Assembly (NCBI RefSeq): GCF_013055795.1
Contig: NZ_JABETO010000003.1
Location: 1-64,000 of the forward strand
Direction: 5' to 3'
Length of the DNA stretch: 64,000 nucleotides
From: Streptomyces sp. I05A-00742
Lineage (GTDB): Bacteria; Actinomycetota; Actinomycetes; Streptomycetales; Streptomycetaceae
Under the pieces are notes generated by a model. That model saw only the letters and a program-made list of their open reading frames with translations, searched no databases and was not told the origin of the DNA. The translations under genes were made by a program, and so were the position numbers. Shown here in pieces: positions 18,201-25,213 of this stretch (its first letter is position 1; every line of letters starts with the position of its first letter).

Positions 18201-20037
18201 GGCCACCGTCCGTCGTGACGCGCACGCGGTAACCGGCATGGTGCGTGATGGCGGTCGGAACGCCCTCCTCCGTGTAATCGAAGGTGATCCAGTGGCCGTT
18301 GCGGTCGGTGATCTGGTCCAGCAGGGCGATGTCGTGCCGGTCGCCGCACGGGATCGGGGCGGAGAAGTGCCACGTCCGGTCACCGAGGCGGTCCGTGACC
18401 GTGTAGCCGCCCTCTTCCGTCGGTTCCAGTGGCCAGCGGGGCCCGTGCGACGGGAGGGTGGGGACGCCGGGAGCGGGGTGCGGGTAGGAGAGGATCGCGC
18501 CGTCGTCGCGGACGAACACCACGCCCTTGGCGTCGATTTCCAGCCGCTGGTCGACCGTGCCGGCCCAGGAGGGTCCCAGCCAGTGGCCCGCCCGGTAGCC
18601 GGACCCCACCCTTCGGGTGAAGGTCAGCGGGAGGGCACCGGGGAGACCGACGTCCGTCTGGGCGAGGAACATATGCCCCGAGGCCAGGTCGATCGGGTCG
18701 GTACCGCCGCAGTCGCGCTCGCCGTCCGCCTTCTTGGTGTTGTGCGGATCGGCCTCGGCCTGCTTGCGTGCCGCACCCGCCTCTCGTTCGGCGTCCTTCC
18801 CCAGCCTTTTGAGCCCTTGGGCGCCCGCGTCCTCCAGACCGTGCCGGGCCGCGTTCACCGCCGCGCGCCGCGCCGCCACTCCGCCGAGACCGGTGCCGCC
18901 GCTGGCCATCGCGGTCAGGGCGTCGAAGCCCAGCCGCCCGGCCGCCTCGGACGGGTCCTTGCCCCAGCCGGTGCCCAGGAGGGTCGAGGGTATCCGGTCG
19001 GGGTGGTTGGCCAGGGTCAGGATTCCGGCGCCCAGATCGGTCATGTGGTTGAGGTATTGCGCCGGATGCGTGACGTTGTACGGGTCGAGGGGCAGCACCG
19101 TCCGGACGAACTTCACCGTGTCCGCGGCACCTTTGGTCACTCCGCCCGCGAAGTGGGTGAGTTCGGTGGTGGATGCCGTCGAGAAGTCGTCGAGGTTCAT
19201 CTCCATGCGGTCGGTGAACGCGGGCTTCTTCGGGGCGTGGGCCAGGGCACCCTTGACCGCCGTCGCCGCCGCCTCCGCCGCGCTGTTGCGCTGCGTGCGG
19301 GCGTTGGTCAGTATCTCCTGAGCGTGCCGCATCTTGTCCGCGCCGGCGTTGGGGCAGGAGCCGGGTGGCGTCGGACGGGGGCCCGGGTCCTTTCCGTCGT
19401 CGAGTTTCGCGTTGTATTCCTTGGCGGCCTGGTTGAAGGCTTCCGTCTGAGCCTTGTAGGCGTCGAACGCCTCTTTCTGCTCCCGCTTGCCTTCCTTGTA
19501 AAGGGTGATGGCATCCTTCGCCTTGCCCTGGGCCCAGGTGACCGTCTCCTCGTACCGGGTCAGGGCCTTGGCCGCGTCCTCGCACGCCTTCGCCGCGTGG
19601 GCCCACTGCGAGGGGTGCATGGCGAATTTCGCACGGAAGGCATCCGCACCCTTCCCCTTCCAGTGCTCGGAGTCCAGTCGCGCCATGCCGTCACGGACCC
19701 GTCCGAAGGCCGCCGCGAAGTCCGTCAAATGGGACGCCGAGGAGCGGATCTCCCCCGGTTTGCCGTGAACGAGCTCGTTGGCCTCCTCCGTCTGCCCGAG
19801 CTGCTGCTCATTGACGTGCGCGCCCATGCGGGAGGCGAAGTTGTCACCGAAGTCGTCCATGTCGTCGGCCAGGCCGTGCAGGCCCACCGCGTCGAGGCCG
19901 TCACCAACCTCGTGGGAAACGAATCTGACGCCTTTGCCTACCTGCTTCTTGCCTTCGTCCCAGAGCCCCTCGGCCTTGTCACCGACCTTGTCCACGCCCT
20001 TCTTGAGGCCGTGTCCGATGTCCCCCAGAAAGCTCAT
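15247..20037 (-). CDS. RHS/YD-repeat polymorphic toxin with ParB-like C-terminal tip
   Basis: The 1,596-residue protein has an N-terminal helical region with a WXG-like turn (EHWKGKGADAF, near residue 124) typical of ESX-type secreted proteins. A DUF6531 domain follows (DPIDLASGHMFLAQTDV, about 447-463). Some 25 YD repeats then form the RHS shell, closing with the conserved core end RYVTADPLGL. The variable tip is about residues 1470-1596. It contains DGQVIQGNHRISEAL with GNHR at about 1562-1565, which resembles the box of ParB/sulfiredoxin-fold nuclease toxins; this is an inference from a short motif. GC content falls sharply across the tip. The start ATG overlaps the stop of the ESX-like gene by one base (TGATG), and the stop overlaps the candidate immunity gene. 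Likely role: contact-dependent or secreted antibacterial toxin. Confidence 0.9.
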   Translation of the reverse strand: MSFLGDIGHGLKKGVDKVGDKAEGLWDEGKKQVGKGVRFVSHEVGDGLDAVGLHGLADDMDDFGDNFASRMGAHVNEQQLGQTEEANELVHGKPGEIRSSASHLTDFAAAFGRVRDGMARLDSEHWKGKGADAFRAKFAMHPSQWAHAAKACEDAAKALTRYEETVTWAQGKAKDAITLYKEGKREQKEAFDAYKAQTEAFNQAAKEYNAKLDDGKDPGPRPTPPGSCPNAGADKMRHAQEILTNARTQRNSAAEAAATAVKGALAHAPKKPAFTDRMEMNLDDFSTASTTELTHFAGGVTKGAADTVKFVRTVLPLDPYNVTHPAQYLNHMTDLGAGILTLANHPDRIPSTLLGTGWGKDPSEAAGRLGFDALTAMASGGTGLGGVAARRAAVNAARHGLEDAGAQGLKRLGKDAEREAGAARKQAEADPHNTKKADGERDCGGTDPIDLASGHMFLAQTDVGLPGALPLTFTRRVGSGYRAGHWLGPSWAGTVDQRLEIDAKGVVFVRDDGAILSYPHPAPGVPTLPSHGPRWPLEPTEEGGYTVTDRLGDRTWHFSAPIPCGDRHDIALLDQITDRNGHWITFDYTEEGVPTAITHHAGYRVRVTTDGGRVTALHLGEVELMRYGYTDGNLTEVVNSSGLPLRFTYDDRRRPTSWTDRNGRSYRYEYDDRDRCVYESGEAGHLRCTLEYGEPDPETGLRVTTLTSALGHTSRYVFDARSQLVAETDATGATTLYAWDGRDRLVSRTDPLGHTTAFSYDDAGNLLSVVRPDGSRSSAAYNTLGQPEAITEPDGAIWRQSYDTAGNRLSLTDPSGATTHYTYDDAGHLATVTDALGNVTRLRCDAAGLLSEVTDPLGGTSHYERDALGRTVAITDPMGATTRLAWTTEGLLARRTAPDGAEERWTYDGEGNCVTHTDALGGVTHNEYTYFDLLTARTTPDGVRHAFTHDTELRLRTVTNPQGLTWSYAYDPAGRLTSETDFDGRTLTYTHDAAGRLTERTNGLGETIGYHYDPLGRITRKDVAGNVTTYAHDAAGRLLEAAGPDVTLVHSRDRLGRVKSETVNGRTLAYTYDKLGRRTRRVTPAGAVTTWTYDAAGRRTKLTASGHTFEMEHDAAGREVARHFGQGLTLTHDWDTAGRLTAQTLTSAPGTDPLQRRAFTYRPDGCLTGIADSTTGTRTFDLDAAGRVTAVHAQGWTERYAYDDAGNQTQASWPPEHPGTEARGARTYTGTRIVRAGRIRYEHDAQGRVVLRQKTRLSRKPETWRYSWDAEDRLTAVVTPDGVTWRYLYDPFGRRIAKQRLTPAGDIAEHVHFTWDGPTLAEQTTTSTALPNPVTLTWDHDGLHPVAQTERISASDAPQRDIDRRFFAIVTDLVGTPTELVDEVGATAWRSRATLWGTTTWPTQSTTYTPLRFPGQYFDPETGLHYNFRRHYDPETARYVTADPLGLSPGPNPLTYVQNPHTWADPLGLMSCEKGEKKGFLRRLFGSRDRPPTPEEIDSRMRAERVPVRLEDLEGVGLPDLGDAEKMRMLHSKTDEQLLEAINDPDELGSIITVSDGQVIQGNHRISEALSRMDNPRTPGITRETVILMLGDLPLG

Positions 20038-20591
20038 CAGCGCTCACCCACGCCGTAGACGCGCTTCATGACGCCCACCTCGTCCCGGTGGGATTCAACG
20101 GTGTCCTCGGCCAGGGCCACGCCGGTACGCAGCGAGTGGTCGAAGGAATCCTCGAAGGACTTTCCGCTGTAGTCCACGTGGGCGAAGTTCCCATGATCGG
20201 CGATCTCGTTCATCGACATCTTCTCGACCTGCTCGTCGGAGAGCGTCGGGTCGGCACCCAGCGCGGCGATCCCGACCTTCAACGTCCCCTTGATGTACTG
20301 GTCGTTCTCGTAATAGCTGCCGGCGGCCAGACCCACCCGGCGGGCGAACTGGTTCCCGTCGTGAACGAGAGACCGCACACCCCACTCCCAGCGTTCGCAG
20401 AAGGACTTCAGCGCATCCGCGAGGCCGTCGTGGCCCGTCTCCATTCCGGTCAGCCCGATGTCGGAGAATCCGCGGCCCGCCGCCGATTCCCCGATCATCC
20501 CGAGTTCCTTCAACTCGCCGAGGGCGGCCGTGAGCCCCTGGGCTATCTGTCCCAGTGCTTCGCGGTCCGCCTCCAGATCCGCACCGTTCAC
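20037..20591 (-). CDS. ESX/WXG100-like helical protein of the toxin operon
   Basis: The 184-residue protein is almost entirely helical and carries GRGFSDIGLTGMETG followed by CERWEWGVRSLVHDG. Helical proteins of this kind precede RHS toxins in Streptomyces and are presumed type VII secretion partners or chaperones for the toxin N-terminus. The GTG start at 20591 has GGAGGGGG about six to ten bases upstream and overlaps the stop of the SseB-like gene by four bases. Its own stop overlaps the RHS start by one base. The codon-by-codon coupling of all four genes implies that they are made in fixed proportion. No signal peptide is present, as expected for ESX substrates. Confidence 0.8.
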   Translation of the reverse strand: MNGADLEADREALGQIAQGLTAALGELKELGMIGESAAGRGFSDIGLTGMETGHDGLADALKSFCERWEWGVRSLVHDGNQFARRVGLAAGSYYENDQYIKGTLKVGIAALGADPTLSDEQVEKMSMNEIADHGNFAHVDYSGKSFEDSFDHSLRTGVALAEDTVESHRDEVGVMKRVYGVGER

Positions 20592-21004
20592 CGCGTTCCC
20601 CCTCCGGTGGTCACCACTGCCGTCTCGGGTACGACACCCGCCAACGGCGGCAGGAAGAACGGCCTGCTGCCGCCCACGTCCAAAGCCACTCCGGCCGGCT
20701 CTCCGACCTCTGGGATCACCACGTCCAGCAACCGGGCACCCCAGGTCGTCACGTAGTCCCACGCGGCTCCGTCGGGGTGCACCACCCCGGGCGGCTCCTT
20801 CGCCCGCGCCGCCGCGAACCGGGCCAACGAGGCCTCGTCACAGAAGGCGTGGATCCACCACACGCCCCCGTGCGGGACCGTCCACAATCCGCCACGCCCG
20901 TCGAGCGGTACGACGACCGTCGTGCGACGGAATGCCCCCAGGACTTCCGTCGGCTCTACTCCGCCCGCGTACAGGGCAGTTAACGCATCAGGCAATGTCA
21001 ACAC
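20588..21004 (-). CDS. SseB family protein, first gene of the toxin operon
   Basis: The product of 138 residues starts LTLPDALTALYAGG after its GTG and shows the SseB N-terminal pattern: FRRTTVVVPLDGRGGLWTVP, then WIHAFCDEASLARFAA. Such small proteins are repeatedly found upstream of ESX-like and RHS genes in Streptomyces; a secretion-chaperone role is suspected but unproven. I prefer GTG 21004 because GGGAGG lies seven bases before it; an ATG five codons earlier (21019) would place that purine tract inside the gene. Its stop overlaps the ESX-like gene by four bases. Its promoter must lie in 21005-21250, close against the end of the neighbouring transposable element. Confidence 0.8.
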   Translation of the reverse strand: MLTLPDALTALYAGGVEPTEVLGAFRRTTVVVPLDGRGGLWTVPHGGVWWIHAFCDEASLARFAAARAKEPPGVVHPDGAAWDYVTTWGARLLDVVIPEVGEPAGVALDVGGSRPFFLPPLAGVVPETAVVTTGGGTR

Positions 21005-21252
21005 ACCAGGCCCTCCCATCCCGAGAGAATACAGTGCGCACCGTTGACGTTATACAGAGTGACCATTTCTCTCCGGGATGAGGCGCGCGCCGACGCGCCC
21101 TGCCGTGTGACCGAGCCCACGTTCGCGCTGCCGCCTGTCACACGCACACTGTCCGAACCGTCAGTGTTCTGAGCGATTCGTCGCACGGAACGAGACCGCA
21201 CGACCCATCCCGACACGACACACCCGAGCAGAACGGCAAGGATTGACATCCT

Positions 21253-21272
21253 CCCCCTCCTAAAGGAAGGGG
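21253..21272 (-). repeat. Right-end subterminal hairpin of the IS element
   Basis: On the plus strand CCCCTCCT is followed by two A residues and AGGAAGGGG, an imperfect hairpin with one bulged base, located just after the tnpB stop. In this IS group such hairpins are recognised by the transposase, and the same region encodes the 3' guide end of the TnpB-associated RNA. Confidence 0.6.
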
Positions 21273-21276
21273 ATTC

Positions 21277-22477
21277 CTACGGCTCGCGCCGTGGGGTTTT
21301 CTGCTTCGTCGCCGACTGCCCGCCCGGAGTACTCCGTTGAGGTCTTACACCAGCTCCACAGACAGACACCGAGAGCCCCTCGGCCAGAATGTTCCTCGCC
21401 GCGTTCACGTCCCGGTCGTGGGTCGTCCCGCAGTCGCACGTCCAGGTGCGGACGTTCAACGGCATCTCGCTCTGCAAGGTGCCGCACACGGAGCACAGCT
21501 TGGACGAGGGGAACCACCGGTCCACGGCGATCACCTCACGCCCGTACCAGCCCGCCTTGTACTCCAGCATGGACCGCATCTCGGTCCAGCTCGCGTCCGA
21601 GATGGCTCGGGCGAGCGAGTGGTTCTTGACCATGTTGCGTACGGTCAGGTCCTCGATCACGATCGTTTGGTTTTCACGAACGAGTCGAGTGGTCAGCTTG
21701 TGCAGGAAGTCCCGCCTGCGGTCGGCGATCCGGGCATGGACCCTGGCCACCTTGCGCCGAGCTTTGGCCCGGTTGGCTCCGTCGCCCCGGGCCTTGCGCG
21801 AAAGGTTCCGCTGAGCCTTCGCCAGACGGGCACGGTCCTTGCGCTCGGACTTCGGGTTGGTGACCTTCTCCCCGGTGGAGAGCGTCACCAGACTGGTGAT
21901 ACCGACGTCGATACCCACAGCCTTCGCGGTCACGGGCATGGGCACGGGAATGTCGTCGCACAGCATCGAGACGAACCAGCGCCCCGCCGCGTCCTGCGAC
22001 ACAGTCACGGTGGACGGCGCAGCCCCCTCGGGGAGGGGCCGGGACCACACAATGTCCAGTGGACCGGCCATCTTCGCGAGGGTCAGGCTGCCATCACGGA
22101 AGCGGAATCCGGAGGTGGTGTACTCGGCGGACTTCCGCGACTTCTTCCGGCTCTTGAACGTCGGGTACTTGGCCCGCATGCCGAAAAAGTTGGTGAACGC
22201 CCCCTGCAAGTGCCTCAGCGTCTGCTGCAACGGAACCGACGACACCTCAGAAAGGTAGGCCAGTTCCTCGGTCTTCTTCCACACGGTCAGCATCGCCGAG
22301 GTGGCGTTGTAGTTGACCCGCTCCTGGCGCTGCGCCCAGGCCGCTACGGGCGGCGAGTGCCAGGTTGTAGACCTTCCGCACACACCCGAACGTGCGCGAC
22401 AGCTCAGCCGCCTGCGCATCGGTCGGATAGAAGCGGTACTTGAACGCCCGCTTCACCCATGTCGTGGGCACGCTCAC
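21277..22477 (-). pseudogene. tnpB: tnpB, RNA-guided nuclease gene disrupted by a frameshift
   Basis: The N-terminal segment (VKRAFKYRFYPTDAQAAEL...VRKVYNLALAAR) and the main body (AAWAQRQERVNYNATSAML onward) are in different frames; the shift lies near 22338-22350. The remaining body is intact. It has the RuvC-like aspartate in VGIDVGITSLV, the glutamate in TIVIEDLTVRNM, the zinc finger CSVCG...CDCG and the final aspartate in HDRDVNAARNIL. TnpB proteins are RNA-guided endonucleases that promote retention of their element. A translation start within the second frame could make a protein lacking the first 50 or so residues, which is unlikely to be active. A sequencing error at this position cannot be excluded. 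Confidence 0.85.
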
Positions 22478-22585
22478 AAACTAGCCGCCCTGCGGCTTAA
22501 GATCAAACCTGCGGGTCAGAGCACTGCGGTCCGCCCTGGGGGCGAATCGCAGCTCGTTGCCCTGCTCCGCAGGAGTCCGATTCCT

Positions 22586-22605
22586 CCCCGCCCTGAAGGG
22601 CGGGG
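22586..22605 (-). repeat. Transposon-end-like hairpin in the sigma-factor leader
   Basis: CCCCGCCCT (22586-22594) and AGGGCGGGG (22597-22605) form a perfect 9-bp stem with a two-base loop. On the minus strand it reads GGAAGCC-hairpin-GGAGGA, the same arrangement as the right end at 21253-21272. It could be the left end of the element or an orphan right end from another insertion. Confidence 0.55.
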
Positions 22606-22623
22606 CTTCCTCGGAGGCACCCG

Positions 22624-23517
22624 ATGAACAGCACGAACGACACCGAGTTCCTGGCGGAGCGCTTCGAGGAAAGCCGGTCACACCTGCGCGCGGTGGCCTA
22701 CCGGATGCTGGGCTCACTCAGCGAGGCCGAGGACGCGGTGCAGGAGGCCTGGCTCAGGCTCAGCCGCTCGGAGACGGACGAGGTGGTGAACCTGGGCGGC
22801 TGGCTGACCACGGTGGTCGGCCGGGTCTGCCTCGACATGCTGCGCAGCCGTACCGCACGGCGCGAGGAGGCGATGGAGGACGGGCTGCGGCTGCCCGACC
22901 CGATCATCAGCAGCGAGGACGGCGTCGATCCCGAGCACGAGGCGCTGCTGGCGGACTCGGTCGGTCTGGCCCTGCTCGTGGTGCTGGAGTCGCTGGCTCC
23001 CGCGGAGCGGCTCGCGTTCGTGCTGCACGACATGTTCGCCGTACCGTTCGACGAGATCGCCCCGGTCGTGGGGCGTACGCCGGCCGCGGCCCGGCAGCTC
23101 GCCAGCCGCGCGCGCCGCCGGGTGCAGGGGTCGGCTCCGGTCCCCGACCCTGACCTCGCCCAGCAGCGCCGGGTCGTCGACGCCTTCCTCGCCGCCGCGC
23201 GCGGTGGCGACTTCGACGCGCTCGTGGCCGTCCTCGACCCGGACGTGGTGGCGCGGTCGGACAGCGGTTCGCTGCGTCCGTTCACCGTCGTACGGGGCGC
23301 GGAGGCGGTGGCCCGGCAGGCCTCGATGTTCGCCAAGGCCGCGGGGACGGCGCGCCCGGCCCTGGTCAACGGCGCCGCGGGCATCGTCGCGACGGTGGAC
23401 GGGAAGCCCTTCTCGGTCCTGGCCTTCACCATCGTGCGGGACAGGATCGTCGCCCTCGACATCCTCACCGGGCCCGAGCGCCTGGGGCAGCTGGACCTGA
23501 CCGTGCTCGGTCACTGA
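22624..23517 (+). CDS. RNA polymerase sigma factor, ECF41 (SigJ) family
   Basis: The 297-residue protein has sigma region 2 (AYRMLGSLSEAEDAVQEAW, then GWLTTVVGRVCLDMLRSR) and region 4 (LAPAERLAFVLHDMFAVPFD, EIAPVVGRTPAAARQLASRA). A fused SnoaL-like C-terminal domain of about 110 residues ends in FTIVRDRIVALDILTGPERL. The fused domain defines ECF41; in characterised members it modulates the sigma activity in place of a separate anti-sigma factor. Usual ECF41 targets are a neighbouring carboxymuconolactone decarboxylase or oxidoreductase gene, but none is adjacent here. The ATG at 22624 has GGAGG seven bases upstream, immediately after a transposon-end-like hairpin. A tandem 11-bp repeat follows the gene. 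Confidence 0.9.
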   Translation: MNSTNDTEFLAERFEESRSHLRAVAYRMLGSLSEAEDAVQEAWLRLSRSETDEVVNLGGWLTTVVGRVCLDMLRSRTARREEAMEDGLRLPDPIISSEDGVDPEHEALLADSVGLALLVVLESLAPAERLAFVLHDMFAVPFDEIAPVVGRTPAAARQLASRARRRVQGSAPVPDPDLAQQRRVVDAFLAAARGGDFDALVAVLDPDVVARSDSGSLRPFTVVRGAEAVARQASMFAKAAGTARPALVNGAAGIVATVDGKPFSVLAFTIVRDRIVALDILTGPERLGQLDLTVLGH

Positions 23518-23546
23518 GCTCCGGGCAGCCGGATGGGGGCTTTGGG

Positions 23547-23632
23547 GACGTCGTCAGGGTGTCGTCAGGACGTCGTCAGGACGTCGTCGGGACGTCGTCA
23601 GGGCGTCGTCAGGGCGTCGTCAGGCGGTCGTC
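23547..23632 (+). repeat. 11-bp tandem repeat, seven copies plus a partial
   Basis: The unit GACGTCGTCAG recurs head to tail from 23547 with single-base variants (GGTGTCGTCAG, GACGTCGTCGG, GGCGTCGTCAG) and ends in a degenerate eighth copy. It begins 30 bases after the sigma-factor stop. The core contains the palindrome GACGTC in four of the units. The copies are too short and too close together for a CRISPR. Confidence 0.85.
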
Positions 23633-23785
23633 CGCGAGGTCGCGGGAGCCGTGCCGCCCGGTCCGGCTCCCGGCTCCCGGCCTTGCCCGCCCTCAGCACA
23701 CCGGAGGCAATGGGCACGGACCGCCCGCCGCAGCGCTGCGGCGGGCGGGGTCGCGTCCGGCGCGGGCGCCCAGGACCCGTCTCCG

Positions 23786-24823
23786 TCACCCCACCGGAAC
23801 GCCTGCCTCCAAGTTGAGCGGGCAGCCGCGTTCCCGGGCGCGCAGGGCCCAGCGGAGGCGGTTGAGCCGCACCGGCGGCAGGAGGGCGCCGGCCTCGTCC
23901 TCGGTGACGAACCGCCAGCCGCGCAGTTCGGCGCCCGGCAGCAGGAGGCGGCGGGCCTCGGCCTCGGTGAGCCGTCCGCCGTCGAAGAGGAGGCGGAGGC
24001 CGCCGAAACCGGGGGGCCGGGGCGGCTCCCAGTCGACGACCAACAGCCGGGGGACGTCGGGGAGTTCGATGCCGATCTCCTCGGCGACCTCGCGCATGCC
24101 GGCCCGCGCGGGCGCCTCGCCCGGCTCGACGATGCCGCCGGGGAACTCCCAGCCGGGTTTGTAGGTGGGGTCGACCAGCAGCACCCGGTCGTGTTCGTCG
24201 AAGAGCAGCACCCCGGCGGCCAGCGTCTCGGCCTTCGGCTCGGGGGTGTCGATGATCTGGCACGGCCCGGCGCTGCCGTCGCGCACGGCCTCGTCGACCC
24301 GTTCGGCGACCTCGCGCGGGGTCAGCCGGCCGGTGTCGACGGTGAACGCGTCGTCGCGCAGCCAGGTCAACGCCTCCCGGTAGGCGTCGACGTGGTCACG
24401 GGCCCACTGCCGGACGGCCTCGTTGCGGACGGGGTCGGCGGGGTCCTCCACCCGTCCGTCGATCCGTTTGCGCAGTATCGTTTCATCGCAGGTCAGGAGG
24501 ATGTGCCGGACCGGGATCCGACGGGTGGCCAGCGTCCCGAAGATCTCGTCGCGGTACTCCTGCCGCAACAGCGTCATGGGGACGACGAGCACCCCGCCCA
24601 CCTCGGCGAGCAGCGCCGCCGCCGTGTCGGCCACCAGGCGCCGCCAGATCGGCAGGTCCTGGAAGTCCTCGACCTCGCCCATCCTCCCGGGCGGCAGGAG
24701 GTGGTGCAGCGCCCCGCCGACGATCTCGGGGTCGTAGAGATGACTGTCCGGCATGAGCCCGGTCAGTTCCTTGGCGGTGCTGGTCTTTCCCCCACTGAAT
24801 GCACCGTTCAGCCAGACGATCAC
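23786..24823 (-). CDS. TmrB-like P-loop kinase fused to a Nudix hydrolase
   Basis: The 345-residue protein starts at GTG 24823, with GGAGGAGG ten bases upstream. The N-terminal half has a P loop (WLNGAFSGGKTSTAKEL, residues about 4-20) and the general layout of TmrB, a tunicamycin-resistance ATP-binding protein; LLTCDETILRKRI contributes the lid region. The C-terminal half is a Nudix hydrolase with a perfect GX5EX7REUXEEXGU box, GIVEPGEAPARAGMREVAEE, at about residues 230-249. Nudix enzymes cleave nucleoside-diphosphate-linked compounds. The fusion suggests coupled phosphorylation and pyrophosphohydrolysis of one substrate, or an antibiotic or nucleotide salvage role; this is inference. It has no operon partners. 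Confidence 0.85.
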   Translation of the reverse strand: MIVWLNGAFSGGKTSTAKELTGLMPDSHLYDPEIVGGALHHLLPPGRMGEVEDFQDLPIWRRLVADTAAALLAEVGGVLVVPMTLLRQEYRDEIFGTLATRRIPVRHILLTCDETILRKRIDGRVEDPADPVRNEAVRQWARDHVDAYREALTWLRDDAFTVDTGRLTPREVAERVDEAVRDGSAGPCQIIDTPEPKAETLAAGVLLFDEHDRVLLVDPTYKPGWEFPGGIVEPGEAPARAGMREVAEEIGIELPDVPRLLVVDWEPPRPPGFGGLRLLFDGGRLTEAEARRLLLPGAELRGWRFVTEDEAGALLPPVRLNRLRWALRARERGCPLNLEAGVPVG

Positions 24824-25213
24824 GGTTCCCCCTCCTCCGGACGGCCCCCTTGCGATGCCCGGAACACCTTGCCACGGAAGGGTGTACGAGCGGGATGGGG
24901 CCCCAGGGCAGCGGCGCCGGGCGCCCGCTCCTCCTCCCACCGACTCGTGCGCGGCGCGGCGGCGGCGCGGGGGCGCACCGGACGTTCGCCGTTCGCCGTT
25001 CGCCGTTCGCGACAACCGCACACGCTCCCGGAACGGCAGCGGGCGTTCACCACCCGCACCGCGCGCCGGACGATACGGATTCCCGCCCGGTCCGGGTCGA
25101 AACCCGCCCTTCACGCCGGCCCCCTCGGCCGCATGCGGCACGAGCCGCATCCGACACGAGGCCGCATGCGACACGAGCCGCATTCGGCAGGAGCCGCGCG
25201 GGGCGAGACGGCC
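24824..25213. other. 390 bp intergenic region with short repeats
   Basis: This stretch lies between the kinase-Nudix start and the ROK kinase stop. I see no gene with a ribosome binding site. It contains short direct repeats: GTTCGCC three times near 24987-25010, and a run of GGCACGAGCCGCAT-like units (roughly CATGCGGCACGAGCCGCATC, CATGCGACACGAGCCGCATT) between about 25130 and 25190. These may be hairpin-forming terminator sequence for the sugar kinase or simply slippage products. Confidence 0.45.

Larger units (their letters stand above)
21243..22510 (-). mobile_element. IS605/IS1341-type element carrying only tnpB (boundaries approximate)
   Basis: The element is recognised from its tnpB gene and its right end. 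Read on the minus strand, the right end ends with a short imperfect hairpin and GGAGGATGTCAA, the usual terminus of actinobacterial IS200/IS605-group elements. No tnpA is present, so transposition would need a transposase in trans. The left end is uncertain and is placed just beyond the tnpB start; a second hairpin at 22586-22605 may be the true left boundary or a separate remnant. Confidence 0.65.

Noticed and set aside
20998..21249. 83-codon frame starting in the IS right end and ending over the SseB-like gene start
   Set aside because: Its ATG is part of the conserved transposon terminus, its third positions are not GC-rich, and no domain is recognisable. It could be the tail of a disrupted gene, but the evidence is too thin to list.
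22490..22623. Possible tRNA-like fold before the sigma factor
   Set aside because: A GATTC-like stretch is present, but no acceptor stem, anticodon arm or CCA-adjacent pairing can be drawn. The hairpin fits a transposon end better.
23547..23632. CRISPR-like array
   Set aside because: Units are 11 bp with no spacers and no cas genes nearby; it is a simple tandem repeat.
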